NCBI GenBank assembly: GCA_937967535.1
Contig: CALCMV010000143.1
Span: forward strand, 1-29,502
From: an uncultured Saprospiraceae bacterium
Lineage (GTDB): Bacteria > Bacteroidota > Bacteroidia > Chitinophagales > Saprospiraceae
DNA: 29,502 nt
Reading direction: 5' to 3'
Positions 8,890-16,764 of the stretch are shown here, in pieces. Both the position numbers and the translations under genes were made by a program. Under the pieces are notes generated by a model. That model did not search any database. It was not told the DNA's origin and saw only the letters and a list, made by a program, of their open reading frames with translations. Position 1 is the stretch's first letter. Each line of letters begins with the position of its first letter.

Positions 8890-9486
8890 TTAGCTCTTTT
8901 GATACCCCATTTCCGTAGCATAAGACCAAAGTTTGGACTTGAGTACATTACGCGCACGGTGCAAGCGCGAGCGTATCGTACCTACGGGGACATCCACGAT
9001 TTTTGCAATTTCGTCATAAGAGAAACCTTCAATGTCTCTCAATAATATGACTGTCTTTAGGTCAACCGGTAACGCATTTATCGCAATTGTTACTTCATCA
9101 CCCATCATATTCTGAAACATATCTTGCGACATATCCAGATAGCTGTTGTGATTCGAGTACATTTCTTCCTCCGTCATTGATTCTGAGGTATAATCCACAG
9201 ATTTTGGACGTCTGGACTTCTTGCGATACTCATTAATAAAGTTGTTTTTGAGGATGCGAAACAGCCATGCCTTGGGGTTGGAGCCTTCTTTATACGATGC
9301 TATTGACTGATAGGCATTCATATAGGTCTCCTGTACGAGGTCATTGGCATCGTCTTCATTGCCCGCGAGGTGCATGGCAAAATTGAAGAGTGCATTGACC
9401 TGCGGCATGAACTCATTTTGAAAAATGTAATCCTTTTTGTCGCTCATCGGGCTAACTGCGGTGTATGTAAAATTTAGCAATAACAT
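8890..9486 (-). CDS. ECF-type RNA polymerase sigma factor
   Basis: The frame has 198 residues; region 2 spans about 27-95 (EDDANDLVQETYMNAYQSI, then KAWLFRILKNNFINEYRK). Region 4 spans about 130-190, with the helix-turn-helix FSYDEIAKIVDVPVGTIRSRLHRAR. There is no region 1 or 3, as expected for the ECF (extracytoplasmic function) group. The first 13 residues (MLLLNFTYTAVSP) look unlike the family; the internal Met14 (9447), which starts MSDKKDYIF, is the more likely start. It pairs with the anti-sigma-like gene downstream. It probably directs transcription of a stress or envelope regulon; nothing in the sequence names the targets. Confidence 0.92.
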   Translation of the reverse strand: MLLLNFTYTAVSPMSDKKDYIFQNEFMPQVNALFNFAMHLAGNEDDANDLVQETYMNAYQSIASYKEGSNPKAWLFRILKNNFINEYRKKSRRPKSVDYTSESMTEEEMYSNHNSYLDMSQDMFQNMMGDEVTIAINALPVDLKTVILLRDIEGFSYDEIAKIVDVPVGTIRSRLHRARNVLKSKLWSYATEMGYQKS

Positions 9487-9791
9487 TATAAAGATAGTTA
9501 TTTGGTAATGACATATGCAAGGTACAAGGGAAAATAATTAGCCGATGTACACAAATTTGGTGAATTTTGTCTTGATACTTGTATCAAATTATTTTCCGAA
9601 CCCTTGCCCCGTCATTGGTTAAAGTCTGAAACCGCACCAAGTCTTTGGTTTTAAATGATAAGCCAAACATAGTTGATTTATCATTCATTTCATATAACGG
9701 TAGTTTTATATTGTTAATCGTGCAAACGCACGTATAGGTAGGATCGTTCACGAGAAGTGATTTTTTTTAGAAAAATATTTGCCAAACATTA
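9487..9791. other. Spacer upstream of ECF sigma gene
   Basis: No gene is seen. It contains a minus-strand -7 match (9664-9671), a separated inverted repeat (CAAGGG-AAAATAATT near 9519 against AATTATTTTCCGAACCCTTG near 9586-9606), a small TTGATA/TATCAA hairpin between them, and a CGTGC/GCACG hairpin (9719-9732). Confidence 0.6.
9664..9671 (-). promoter_or_regulatory. Possible -7 element upstream of ECF sigma gene
   Basis: On the minus strand this reads TATGTTTG, an exact TAnnTTTG match. It would give a leader of about 180-210 bases before the sigma start. No -33 partner is visible, so this is tentative. Confidence 0.35.
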
Positions 9792-10055
9792 TCATCCCAA
9801 CATCTTTTCCAATTCAATTTTTAAATCATTCTTACGTTTCAGGTCAGTCAATCTCGGCAAATGACGTGCAAAGTACAATTGATGATTTGCCATTTCAAAT
9901 AAAGTGCTGGACAGTGTACGCGGGTACTCAAAATCAGGCTGTACCAACTCAATGATAGCCGCCACACGCTCTACCAATTCTTTGTAACATAAAAAAAGTC
10001 CGTCCTTATTTTCGCTATCTATATTGTGGATGTGGTAGGATTTTGTACCTTCCAT
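9792..10055 (-). CDS. Small hypothetical protein
   Basis: This 87-residue, mostly helical, charged protein begins MEGTKSYHIHNIDSEN and ends LKRKNDLKIELEKMLG. It has no signal peptide, membrane segment, cysteine motif or recognisable domain. I do not recognise the family. It lies between the SusCD1 terminator and the sigma gene, all on the minus strand, so it is probably transcribed alone. Coding is supported by plausible amino acid composition and the lack of a competing frame. Confidence 0.6.
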   Translation of the reverse strand: MEGTKSYHIHNIDSENKDGLFLCYKELVERVAAIIELVQPDFEYPRTLSSTLFEMANHQLYFARHLPRLTDLKRKNDLKIELEKMLG

Positions 10056-10134
10056 AATTAAAACGAAAAAAAAGTATTGACCACTATTATAATAATCGAG
10101 ACTCGTAGAGTCTTAATGTAGAACTAAAGAACAC

Positions 10135-10169
10135 AAAAAAAGGTCATCGGAATCCCGATGACCTTTTTT
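10135..10169 (-). terminator. Intrinsic terminator of SusCD1 operon
   Basis: The stem GGTCATCGG / CCGATGACC (10142-10150 and 10155-10163) has a 4-base loop, with seven T on the minus strand (10141-10135) and six T on the plus strand. It is potentially bidirectional. A 36-base stretch (10131-10166) is identical to 15804-15839. Confidence 0.9.
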
Positions 10170-10228
10170 ATTTGCTTCAAAATCTCCAGCAAATTCCAAG
10201 TTAAGAAATACTCGTTTTGGATTTTTCC

Positions 10229-11536
10229 TTATCTGTTCCACCAAACTCTATCGGTAAAGAAATCCACCGAACCTTCTGTCAGGTTAGAATTAAACAGATA
10301 CTCATCTGCGCTGTAATCCCATCTGACCGGTACATTTGAGCCGGAAACGGGAGCCAAGTCAGGAATATTTGTTCGGCGGTAATCGCTGTAGGTTTCCGGT
10401 TGGAGAAACATAGCGATATACTTTTGAGTCATAATATCTTCCAAAGTCAGGTTGCCCTCGCCCGGGTCTACTTCCTGCTGTGCTACGTAATCCGCAAACC
10501 CATCTGCGCCCATACGTGCGAAGGATGCTTCAATACCATTCAGGTAGGCTTCATGTGCAGCAGCGTTATTGCCGTTGCGGAAGGCACATTCTGCGATAAG
10601 GAATTGCATCTCGCGGTAGGTGATGAGTTCTTGTAGAAAATCAGGCACCATATAAGTATGGTCAGTGATAAATATTTGGTCAATTTCCTTCAGGCGCATC
10701 GTGTCATTCAGACCAAGCATAATTCCACGCAAAGTCGGGTGAAACTCAATATCGCCTGTACGGTCACGGTTGAATCTGTACCACTGACCCGCAGCATTGG
10801 CATCCGGATATTGGAAAGCGAGGTTGTCGGCAGACGAAGAAAAAGAGGCTTGCGCCGCTTCCATCGCCCCCATATAATCCTTCATATGCAGCAATCCTCT
10901 GGCTTTGATAGCCTGTGCTGCAAGAATCCAACTCTGTGCATTGCCACCATAAAATACATCATCGCTGCCGGGTGTTACCGGACCGGGCGCACCGTTGAGC
11001 GAAAGAATCGCATCGTCGAGCATACTCATCGTAGAGTTGTAGATGCTTTCCTGACTATCAAAAGTCGGGCTCGTATTATCAATACCTTGCAGGGCTTCGG
11101 TATAAGGCATGTCATCCCATACATCGGTAGCCATCATCAGCGTGAAGGCTTCGGTAATGTCGAGGATGCCTTTGTAGTGATTCAGGTCGCTTGCTAGGGC
11201 AGACCTCCTCGCAATTTCGATTTCATTGAGAATATTCTCATATACATTCGTCCAAGCTGCATCAAAGCGGTTGGCGGTCAAGCCCGTATATTGATTGAAG
11301 GAACGCCACTGACGCGCCACACCCTCTACTTGCTGCGAAAGCATACAATTGAATCGGGAAAAAGCCCCGCCATATACATCTGCCAAAGCAATTTGGAATG
11401 CCGGCAACTGTGCCGAAATCGGTACATCAGACGGATTATTCGGGTCGGCATTGATGTCGCCCCCGATGAAGTTTTCACAAGCCGCAAACGCAAGTACGAG
11501 CGTGAAAACCGCTATATATTTACTTACAATTTTCAT
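10229..11536 (-). CDS. SusD-like outer-membrane lipoprotein (SusD-like_2 type), SusD1
   Basis: This 435-residue lipoprotein has a lipobox ending LAFAAC (Cys20). The SusD-like_2 hallmarks are an early conserved region (NADPNNPSDVP), the substrate-lid area (MATDVWDDMPYTEALQG), and a C-terminal block TQKYIAMFLQPETYSDYRRTN. It ends in VWWNR. By family it caps the SusC1 barrel at the cell surface and binds the incoming ligand. It is the second gene of the SusCD1 operon, 293 bp after susC1, with a palindrome in the gap and a terminator 60 bp after its stop. The ligand is unknown. Confidence 0.9.
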   Translation of the reverse strand: MKIVSKYIAVFTLVLAFAACENFIGGDINADPNNPSDVPISAQLPAFQIALADVYGGAFSRFNCMLSQQVEGVARQWRSFNQYTGLTANRFDAAWTNVYENILNEIEIARRSALASDLNHYKGILDITEAFTLMMATDVWDDMPYTEALQGIDNTSPTFDSQESIYNSTMSMLDDAILSLNGAPGPVTPGSDDVFYGGNAQSWILAAQAIKARGLLHMKDYMGAMEAAQASFSSSADNLAFQYPDANAAGQWYRFNRDRTGDIEFHPTLRGIMLGLNDTMRLKEIDQIFITDHTYMVPDFLQELITYREMQFLIAECAFRNGNNAAAHEAYLNGIEASFARMGADGFADYVAQQEVDPGEGNLTLEDIMTQKYIAMFLQPETYSDYRRTNIPDLAPVSGSNVPVRWDYSADEYLFNSNLTEGSVDFFTDRVWWNR

Positions 11537-11562
11537 CGTAATGAAATTTTTATAATAATTTT

Positions 11563-11669
11563 GAATAAGTGAATGGTGAATGAATTATTTTTTGATTTTG
11601 AGATTTTTGATTTATTGAAATGTAATTAAAAATCACTCAACCAAAAATAATTCATTCATTCACTCATTA
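11563..11669. repeat. Long imperfect palindrome between SusC1 and SusD1
   Basis: The arms are 11563-11608 and 11628-11669. The left reads GTGAATGGTGAATGAATTATT; the right, reversed, reads GAGTGAATGAATGAATTATT. The words are tandem GTGAATGA units. There is no T-run terminator. Confidence 0.75.
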
Positions 11670-11829
11670 CCAATAGTTCATGCAATTCTTTCTAATCCAA
11701 ACAAATTATAATTTTATTTTTTTATAAAAAATCATTATCAATATCTTTATTAAAAAATATTTAAAATTATATTTATTTAAAATTATTTATTAATCAGAAT
11801 AAATAAAAAATTGCACAGACTATTGATTA

Positions 11830-14800
11830 TCAAAGATTAAGAGATAATTTTACGAATATCGAACGGGTAGCAGGCATATTGAAATAATCAAAACCTTGTC
11901 CGTTGCCTGTACTGGTCAGGCTTGTTTCCGGGTCGATACCATCAAATGAGGTATGCAACCACAAGTTTCTGCCCGAAACGCCGATATTGCCGCCTTTGAA
12001 CCATCCGGTTCCCGGTATTCTGTAAGAAATACCTGCCTCCCGGAGTCTTATCCAACCACCGTCTTCTACAAATTGCTCACCGACCGCACCAAAACCGCCT
12101 ACGGAAGAAGTCCAGTAATTATGGTCTCTTACAATAGGAATATTGTTGGGCGTACCATCGGAAAGCACCCCATTGATAGGAGTCGGGGCTTCTACTCTCG
12201 TATCAGCAGTCAGTTGTGACCTGCCGAAGAAGGACAATGCCCAAGCTGTGCCGTTCCACATATCGCCACCCTGCCGCCAATCAAATAGGAAATTAGCGGA
12301 AAATGCTCCGATAGAGAAGCTATTATTCCAACCGACGATAAAGTCCGGATTCGGATTGCCAATTGCTCTTTGCACCGGATCTACTGCTTCATAGCCGTAT
12401 TCAGGATTGAAATCATCAGCATTCGGGTCGGGCGAACCTGCATCATTGATAACGATAGCACCGCCGGGGATATTCAGGTCGGTGTCGGCATCTGTGCCTG
12501 AATCTTCTCTCAAAAATGCCCCACCAAAGATAGCACCGTACTGATTGCCCTCTACGAGATAAGTACCCGCCGCATTGAATCCAGCCAAGAACAGACGCTC
12601 AATACCGGGCGCGAGTTTATCAACGATACTTTCTGATTTGGTAAAGTTGATTTGGCTGTTCCACATAAATTTATCGGTCTTTACGGGTATCAGATTCAAG
12701 GTCAGTTCGATACCACGAGAGGTCATTTCACCCGAATTGAGCCATACATTGGTAAAGCCCGTAGTAGGGGCGAGTGAAGCGTTGAGGATGGCATCTTTCG
12801 ACTTGGTTTGATAGACGGTGGCATCTATACCGACCCTGTCTTTGAAGAATCTCAAATCTACACCAAGTTCGGTAGTAGTACTCAACTCCGGTGTCAGATT
12901 GTTATTCCCTAATAGAGAAGACTGGTCGAAAGCTGATGTACCTGAAATCGGGAAAAAGATGTCATCGCCCCATCCATCACCAATTGAGGGTGAAACAAAG
13001 ACGGATTGGGTAGAGAACGGATTGGGAGGTCCTGCACCTACCTGCGCCCATGAAGCTCTCAATTTACCGAAAGAAAGCAGGCTATTTGTATTATTGAATA
13101 GTTCGGAAAAGACTATGGAAGCCGAAGCCGATGGATAGAAAAATCCTGTTTCACTCAGGTTAAAGTTCGTTGGGTCACCTAAGCGTGAGTCATAATCCTG
13201 ACGGGCAGAAAGTGTCAGAAACAGGATACTTCTCCAACCTCCTTCTATTTGTCCGTAAAATCCGAGTGTGCGGTATCTGACTTCATTACTCAATGAGGTC
13301 AGGTTGGTGGCATTACTAATATCAAGAAAACCCGGAAATACGAGTCCTCTGCCATCTACATTAGATTGCTTGGCGTTGTATGAAAAGGTATTGACACCTG
13401 CGAGGTAGTTGAAATTGAAATCATTGCTGAGGGCATCGCCACCGGCAAGTATTAGGTTGTTGTCTACTACCGTTGTTGCAAATTCATCAATGAATACCGC
13501 CCCGCTTGCATTGGTACGCGAGCCGATTTCAAAGGTCTGCTTTCTTCGGTCACTTGTGATGTCGTAACCAACATTAAGACTGAGATTTGCCCATTTACTG
13601 AAGGCATAATTTCCTTTTAGATTACCGAATACTCTATCAACTTCTTCAAATCCGAGCGCATTGTTGATAATCCAATATGGATTGTCGTATCCGCCACCAC
13701 CGCGATAATTTCTTTGCGACAAATCGGCAAATTGGTAAGCAAGTGGATCATCTACGGCAGCATCGGCACCCAAACCGCTAGTATTGTCAAAAGAAACCGG
13801 TGTACGCAACATACCCAATAGCAAGCCCGATGTATTGGAGCCTTGCTGTACGCGCACATAGTCGGAGCGTGTATAGTTGGCAGAACTACCAATCGTCAGC
13901 TTGTCCGTTGGTTTGATTTCAGAAGCGAGTTTGACGGTTTTTCTGTCATATTCTTCATTCGGTATCACACCATCTTGTCGCAGGTCGGAAAGCGAAAGAC
14001 GGAAAGTAGCTGTTTCTCCGCCACCTTCGATAGCGAGCGAGTTGTTGATTTGTGTACCTGTTTGGAAGAAATTATCTACATTATTGTGGATATCGGCAGA
14101 TCGTCCATTGCCTGTACCTGCGGGTACTAGGAAGCCGTTAGGGTCCCATCGATACGTGCCGTCCGGGTTCCAGGCATTGGCGGATGTAGGAGCATTCGGG
14201 TGACTTGGGTCGGTAGAATATTCCAAATCATTGATACGTGGTCCCCACGAGGTAGATGCTCCGGTTTCGGGTCCGAGGTATCCGAATGCCCAGCCTTGTG
14301 CAAATTCGTCTTGCAAATCAATCATCTGTGTGGTTTGGTCGAAACCAACGGAGGAGGTGAGATTGACGCTGAAATTATTGCTACCGCGTTTTCCTTTCTT
14401 GGTGGTAATCAGTATTACACCCGTAGCACCTGCTGTGCCGTAGAGGGCGGTAGCGGCTGCGCCTTTGAGTACATTGACCGACTCAATATCTTCCGGGTTG
14501 AGGTCCATCAAACGATTGGAAGCGGCAGTACCTGCGGTGGATGCTTGCGAAAGATTCGTATCATTATTGGTACGTACTCCGTCAATGACGATAAGCGGTT
14601 GGTTGTCGCCCACCATAGAAGTAACCCCTCTGATAAGGATACGCGAGCCGCCACCCGCCGAACCGGAAGAACGTGTAACCTGAACTCCGGAAGCCTTACC
14701 CACAAGGGCATCTACGGGGTTGGTGGCACCTGAACGGGTAATGTCATCTGCCTTGACTTCTTGCACGGCATATCCGAGTGCTTTTTCGGACCGCTCAATA

Positions 14801-15123
14801 CCAAGTGCCGTTACGACGACATCGCCGAGTAAGACACCTTCAGCCATCGTAACATCAATGTTATTGGAGTCACCGATGGTCAGTTTTTGGTCAGTATAGC
14901 CCGTGTACGATACAATGAGTGTCGTACTTCCTTCGGGAACTTTGAGACTGTAATTGCCATCCATATCTGTGGTAGTACCAATGGTGGTACCTTCTACAAA
15001 TACGTTGGCAAACGGTAGTATTTCACCGCTTTCATCTGTTATCGTTCCTGAAATGGTGCGCTGTGCAAAAGCCATGCTTACACACACCAACATCATTGCA
15101 AAAACTAAGTATAGATGTTTCAT
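11830..15123 (-). CDS. SusC/RagA-type TonB-dependent outer-membrane transporter, SusC1
   Basis: This 1097-residue transporter has a signal peptide ending AMAFA-type (cleavage near residue 20). A carboxypeptidase-like regulatory domain (about 22-110) runs QRTISGTITDESG...GNYSL..YTGY. The plug (about 115-240) carries the SusC signature RGVTSMVGDNQPLIVIDGV and ATALYGTAGATGVILITTKKG. The remainder is the 22-strand-type barrel, ending in an aromatic-poor KLSLNL. It imports a SusD1-bound ligand using TonB energy. It is first in its operon and has a promoter that closely matches that of SusC2. Its first 100 residues are very like those of SusC2, and the barrel is not. Confidence 0.95.
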   Translation of the reverse strand: MKHLYLVFAMMLVCVSMAFAQRTISGTITDESGEILPFANVFVEGTTIGTTTDMDGNYSLKVPEGSTTLIVSYTGYTDQKLTIGDSNNIDVTMAEGVLLGDVVVTALGIERSEKALGYAVQEVKADDITRSGATNPVDALVGKASGVQVTRSSGSAGGGSRILIRGVTSMVGDNQPLIVIDGVRTNNDTNLSQASTAGTAASNRLMDLNPEDIESVNVLKGAAATALYGTAGATGVILITTKKGKRGSNNFSVNLTSSVGFDQTTQMIDLQDEFAQGWAFGYLGPETGASTSWGPRINDLEYSTDPSHPNAPTSANAWNPDGTYRWDPNGFLVPAGTGNGRSADIHNNVDNFFQTGTQINNSLAIEGGGETATFRLSLSDLRQDGVIPNEEYDRKTVKLASEIKPTDKLTIGSSANYTRSDYVRVQQGSNTSGLLLGMLRTPVSFDNTSGLGADAAVDDPLAYQFADLSQRNYRGGGGYDNPYWIINNALGFEEVDRVFGNLKGNYAFSKWANLSLNVGYDITSDRRKQTFEIGSRTNASGAVFIDEFATTVVDNNLILAGGDALSNDFNFNYLAGVNTFSYNAKQSNVDGRGLVFPGFLDISNATNLTSLSNEVRYRTLGFYGQIEGGWRSILFLTLSARQDYDSRLGDPTNFNLSETGFFYPSASASIVFSELFNNTNSLLSFGKLRASWAQVGAGPPNPFSTQSVFVSPSIGDGWGDDIFFPISGTSAFDQSSLLGNNNLTPELSTTTELGVDLRFFKDRVGIDATVYQTKSKDAILNASLAPTTGFTNVWLNSGEMTSRGIELTLNLIPVKTDKFMWNSQINFTKSESIVDKLAPGIERLFLAGFNAAGTYLVEGNQYGAIFGGAFLREDSGTDADTDLNIPGGAIVINDAGSPDPNADDFNPEYGYEAVDPVQRAIGNPNPDFIVGWNNSFSIGAFSANFLFDWRQGGDMWNGTAWALSFFGRSQLTADTRVEAPTPINGVLSDGTPNNIPIVRDHNYWTSSVGGFGAVGEQFVEDGGWIRLREAGISYRIPGTGWFKGGNIGVSGRNLWLHTSFDGIDPETSLTSTGNGQGFDYFNMPATRSIFVKLSLNL

Positions 15124-15195
15124 ACGTTGTGATTTTTGATTAGAAAATAATTGATTTGTAGGAAATTGATTGATAAGTTAGTTGTTTTTGGGGCA

Positions 15196-15237
15196 TAAAA
15201 ATAATATTTTATATTCAATTATTAACGTTTTATTAAC
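15196..15237 (-). promoter_or_regulatory. SusC1 promoter: GTTAA direct repeat plus -7
   Basis: On the minus strand two GTTAA words (15237-15233 and 15226-15222) start 11 bp apart. The -7-like TATTTTTA (15203-15196) begins 22 bp after the second TTAA. The predicted leader is about 65 bases. The spacing is identical to that at SusC2. Confidence 0.6.
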
Positions 15238-15290
15238 AATAAATTCAAAAGATTATATAAATTTTCTGTGAACTTGCAATGGCTGTCTTT

Positions 15291-15766
15291 AACCCAAGTT
15301 GAATATGTAGTCCCCAAAAATCAGAGTGGGGAGAGTTGTCAGACGAATGTTGTTTTATAATGCACCGATATTTGATAAGAGCTTCGTTTTCAAAAAAGAA
15401 TTCGTCTGACAACTATACCTATCGATACCCCACAAGTTGTTGGGGAGTTTACTCGACGGACATTTTCAAAATGTCAGGCGAGAGGCATTTGTGTTTTAAT
15501 TTAAAAACTAACAAATTACAAAATTTATTTTTAATAATAAGAAAAATATTTTACAAGAAAAATTCATACACAATAAAGAAATACGTGTTAATTAATTTAA
15601 ATTATTTTTATTTATTTTTTGTAAAAAACTAATTTTCAATAAAATAAAAAAATCTTGTCGCCTGACATTTTAAAAATGTACGCCGACTCACACTCCCGAA
15701 AAAATCTGGGCTATCGTTAGAACTATACCACATAAAAACTTGGGGACTACATATTTAACTTGGGTT
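15291..15766. mobile_element. MITE-like element of nested inverted repeats
   Basis: The outer ends are 27-bp inverted repeats with 26 matches: 15291-15317 (AACCCAAGTTGAATATGTAG...) and 15740-15766. Inside, 15449-15480 pairs with 15659-15690 (27 of 32), each containing ACATTTT.AAAATGT. A third, perfect 14-bp pair lies within the left half: GTTGTCAGACGAAT (15335-15348) / ATTCGTCTGACAAC (15400-15413). Two CCCC/GGGG hairpins flank that pair. There is no transposase and no obvious target-site duplication. It could be a decayed miniature transposon (possibly two nested) or a structured transcript. Confidence 0.5.
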
Positions 15767-15807
15767 ACGATAAGTGAAAAAGAAGAGAGAGTTTGTGGTG
15801 GTTACAC

Positions 15808-15836
15808 AAAAAAAGGTCATCGGAATCCCGATGACC
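15808..15836 (-). terminator. Intrinsic terminator of SusCD2-lipoprotein operon
   Basis: The stem GGTCATCGG / CCGATGACC has a 4-base loop and seven T on the minus strand (15814-15808). It begins about 30 bases after the lipoprotein stop. The 36 bases 15804-15839 are identical to the SusCD1 terminator segment. Confidence 0.9.
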
Positions 15837-15865
15837 TTTCTGATATATCTATTAAAATAGAAATT

Positions 15866-16657
15866 CTAATTAGTAAGCGGAGGCCACTCTGTACCGTCTG
15901 TACGGGTGAGGGTGGTTGAACCAAGTTCACCGTAAGTGTTCGTCCATCCAAGTGTCAAATTAGCACCATCTACGGTGACAGAAGAGAAACTCCATGTATC
16001 TCCGTAATTATCTGTTCCGAGAATGCTCAATGTATTGCAAACATCACTCAACTGTAATGCGCCCCAACTTTGAGCAGGACCGCCATAGCACTCCTGATAA
16101 GAACCATAAGCCCAATCGTCGATTTCGTACAAACCGGGACCTACTTCGCTCCATGTAGCCTGTCCTGTGGCAGGACCTGCACCGCAGAAGTGGTCAACCG
16201 TAGAGAAATCATAAGTACCTGCAAGGGCAGACAAACAAGAAACAGCACCAGCAGTAGAAGCACCGGAAGGGTAGGTTCCACTGGGTGTCACTACATTGTC
16301 GAATGTAAATACAATCTCGTCTCCGATTTGAAGGTCGTCAAGACTGACACCAAGCCCGTCAACTGCTTGGGTAGGTGTTACTGTAACAGTAGTCGGCAAG
16401 GATGTTACCGTACCATGCAGCACAGGCGTATCTCCATTCAGACTTTTAAGAACATCAAAAGAAGTCACCGCTTCTCCCAATGAAGAAGCATCGAAAGAGA
16501 AAGTGCTTGAGGGGTCTCCTAAGTCAAAAAAGCCTGCGGGGTTGGATATAGTTATGGTTGCGCCTTTTGTTTCAAACGGGAAGTCGTCTTCTTCTTCGCA
16601 GCCTGTAAATACCCCGACAAATAAGAACGCAACAAATAATAATGATATTTTTTTCAT
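15866..16657 (-). CDS. Surface lipoprotein, third gene of SusCD2 operon
   Basis: This 263-residue protein has a lipobox ending FTGC (Cys20), followed at once by EEEDD. An acidic run right after the cysteine resembles the lipoprotein export signal that sends Bacteroidota lipoproteins to the cell surface. The N-terminal half (about 30-130) is Thr/Val/Asp-rich and beta-like. The C-terminal half (about 140-260) has four cysteines and is rich in Trp/Tyr/Gly (GTYDFSTVDHFCG, WSEVGPGLYEIDDWAYG). I do not recognise the domain. The position after susC2-susD2 suggests a SusE/F-like accessory ligand binder, but this is inference from place only. Confidence 0.75.
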   Translation of the reverse strand: MKKISLLFVAFLFVGVFTGCEEEDDFPFETKGATITISNPAGFFDLGDPSSTFSFDASSLGEAVTSFDVLKSLNGDTPVLHGTVTSLPTTVTVTPTQAVDGLGVSLDDLQIGDEIVFTFDNVVTPSGTYPSGASTAGAVSCLSALAGTYDFSTVDHFCGAGPATGQATWSEVGPGLYEIDDWAYGSYQECYGGPAQSWGALQLSDVCNTLSILGTDNYGDTWSFSSVTVDGANLTLGWTNTYGELGSTTLTRTDGTEWPPLTN

Positions 16658-16687
16658 TTTATTTTAATACTTTAAAAAAAGTCAATA

Positions 16688-16763
16688 TAGTTGCGAGTTA
16701 CGAGTTATTTTTTTCATAAAAAACAATAAACAATCTGTAATCCACAACTCGCAACTTCAACTA
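16688..16763. repeat. Palindrome between SusD2 and lipoprotein genes
   Basis: The perfect 11-bp pair AGTTGCGAGTT (16689-16699) / AACTCGCAACT (16746-16756) has looser pairing outside. The left arm also repeats CGAGTT. The right arm ends 2 bases from the SusD2 stop codon (16765). Confidence 0.75.
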
Positions 16764-16764
16764 A

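Larger units (their letters stand above)
15124..15865. other. Spacer between SusC1 and the upstream lipoprotein gene
   Basis: This 742-bp spacer contains the SusC1 promoter (15196-15237), a 476-bp nested inverted-repeat element (15291-15766) and the terminator of the SusCD2 operon (15808-15836). The centre (15490-15655) is very AT-rich. No convincing protein gene is seen. Confidence 0.75.

Noticed and set aside
8890..10055. Sigma factor as direct regulator of the adjacent SusCD operons
   Set aside because: The anti-sigma-like protein has no membrane or SusC-signalling domain, and none of the three SusC proteins shows an obvious extra N-terminal signalling (STN) domain, so a trans-envelope sigma circuit is not supported.
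13843..14733. Plus-strand open frames inside SusC1
   Set aside because: They are mirror frames of a clear SusC plug and barrel sequence.
15336..15632. 98-codon plus-strand frame inside the nested inverted-repeat element
   Set aside because: It spans the inverted-repeat arms and the AT-rich centre, and its Lys/Asn/Tyr/Phe-rich tail reflects base composition. No motif is seen.
15291..15766. Retron or CRISPR-like array
   Set aside because: No reverse transcriptase, Cas gene or regularly spaced direct repeats occur in the window; the structure is inverted repeats only.
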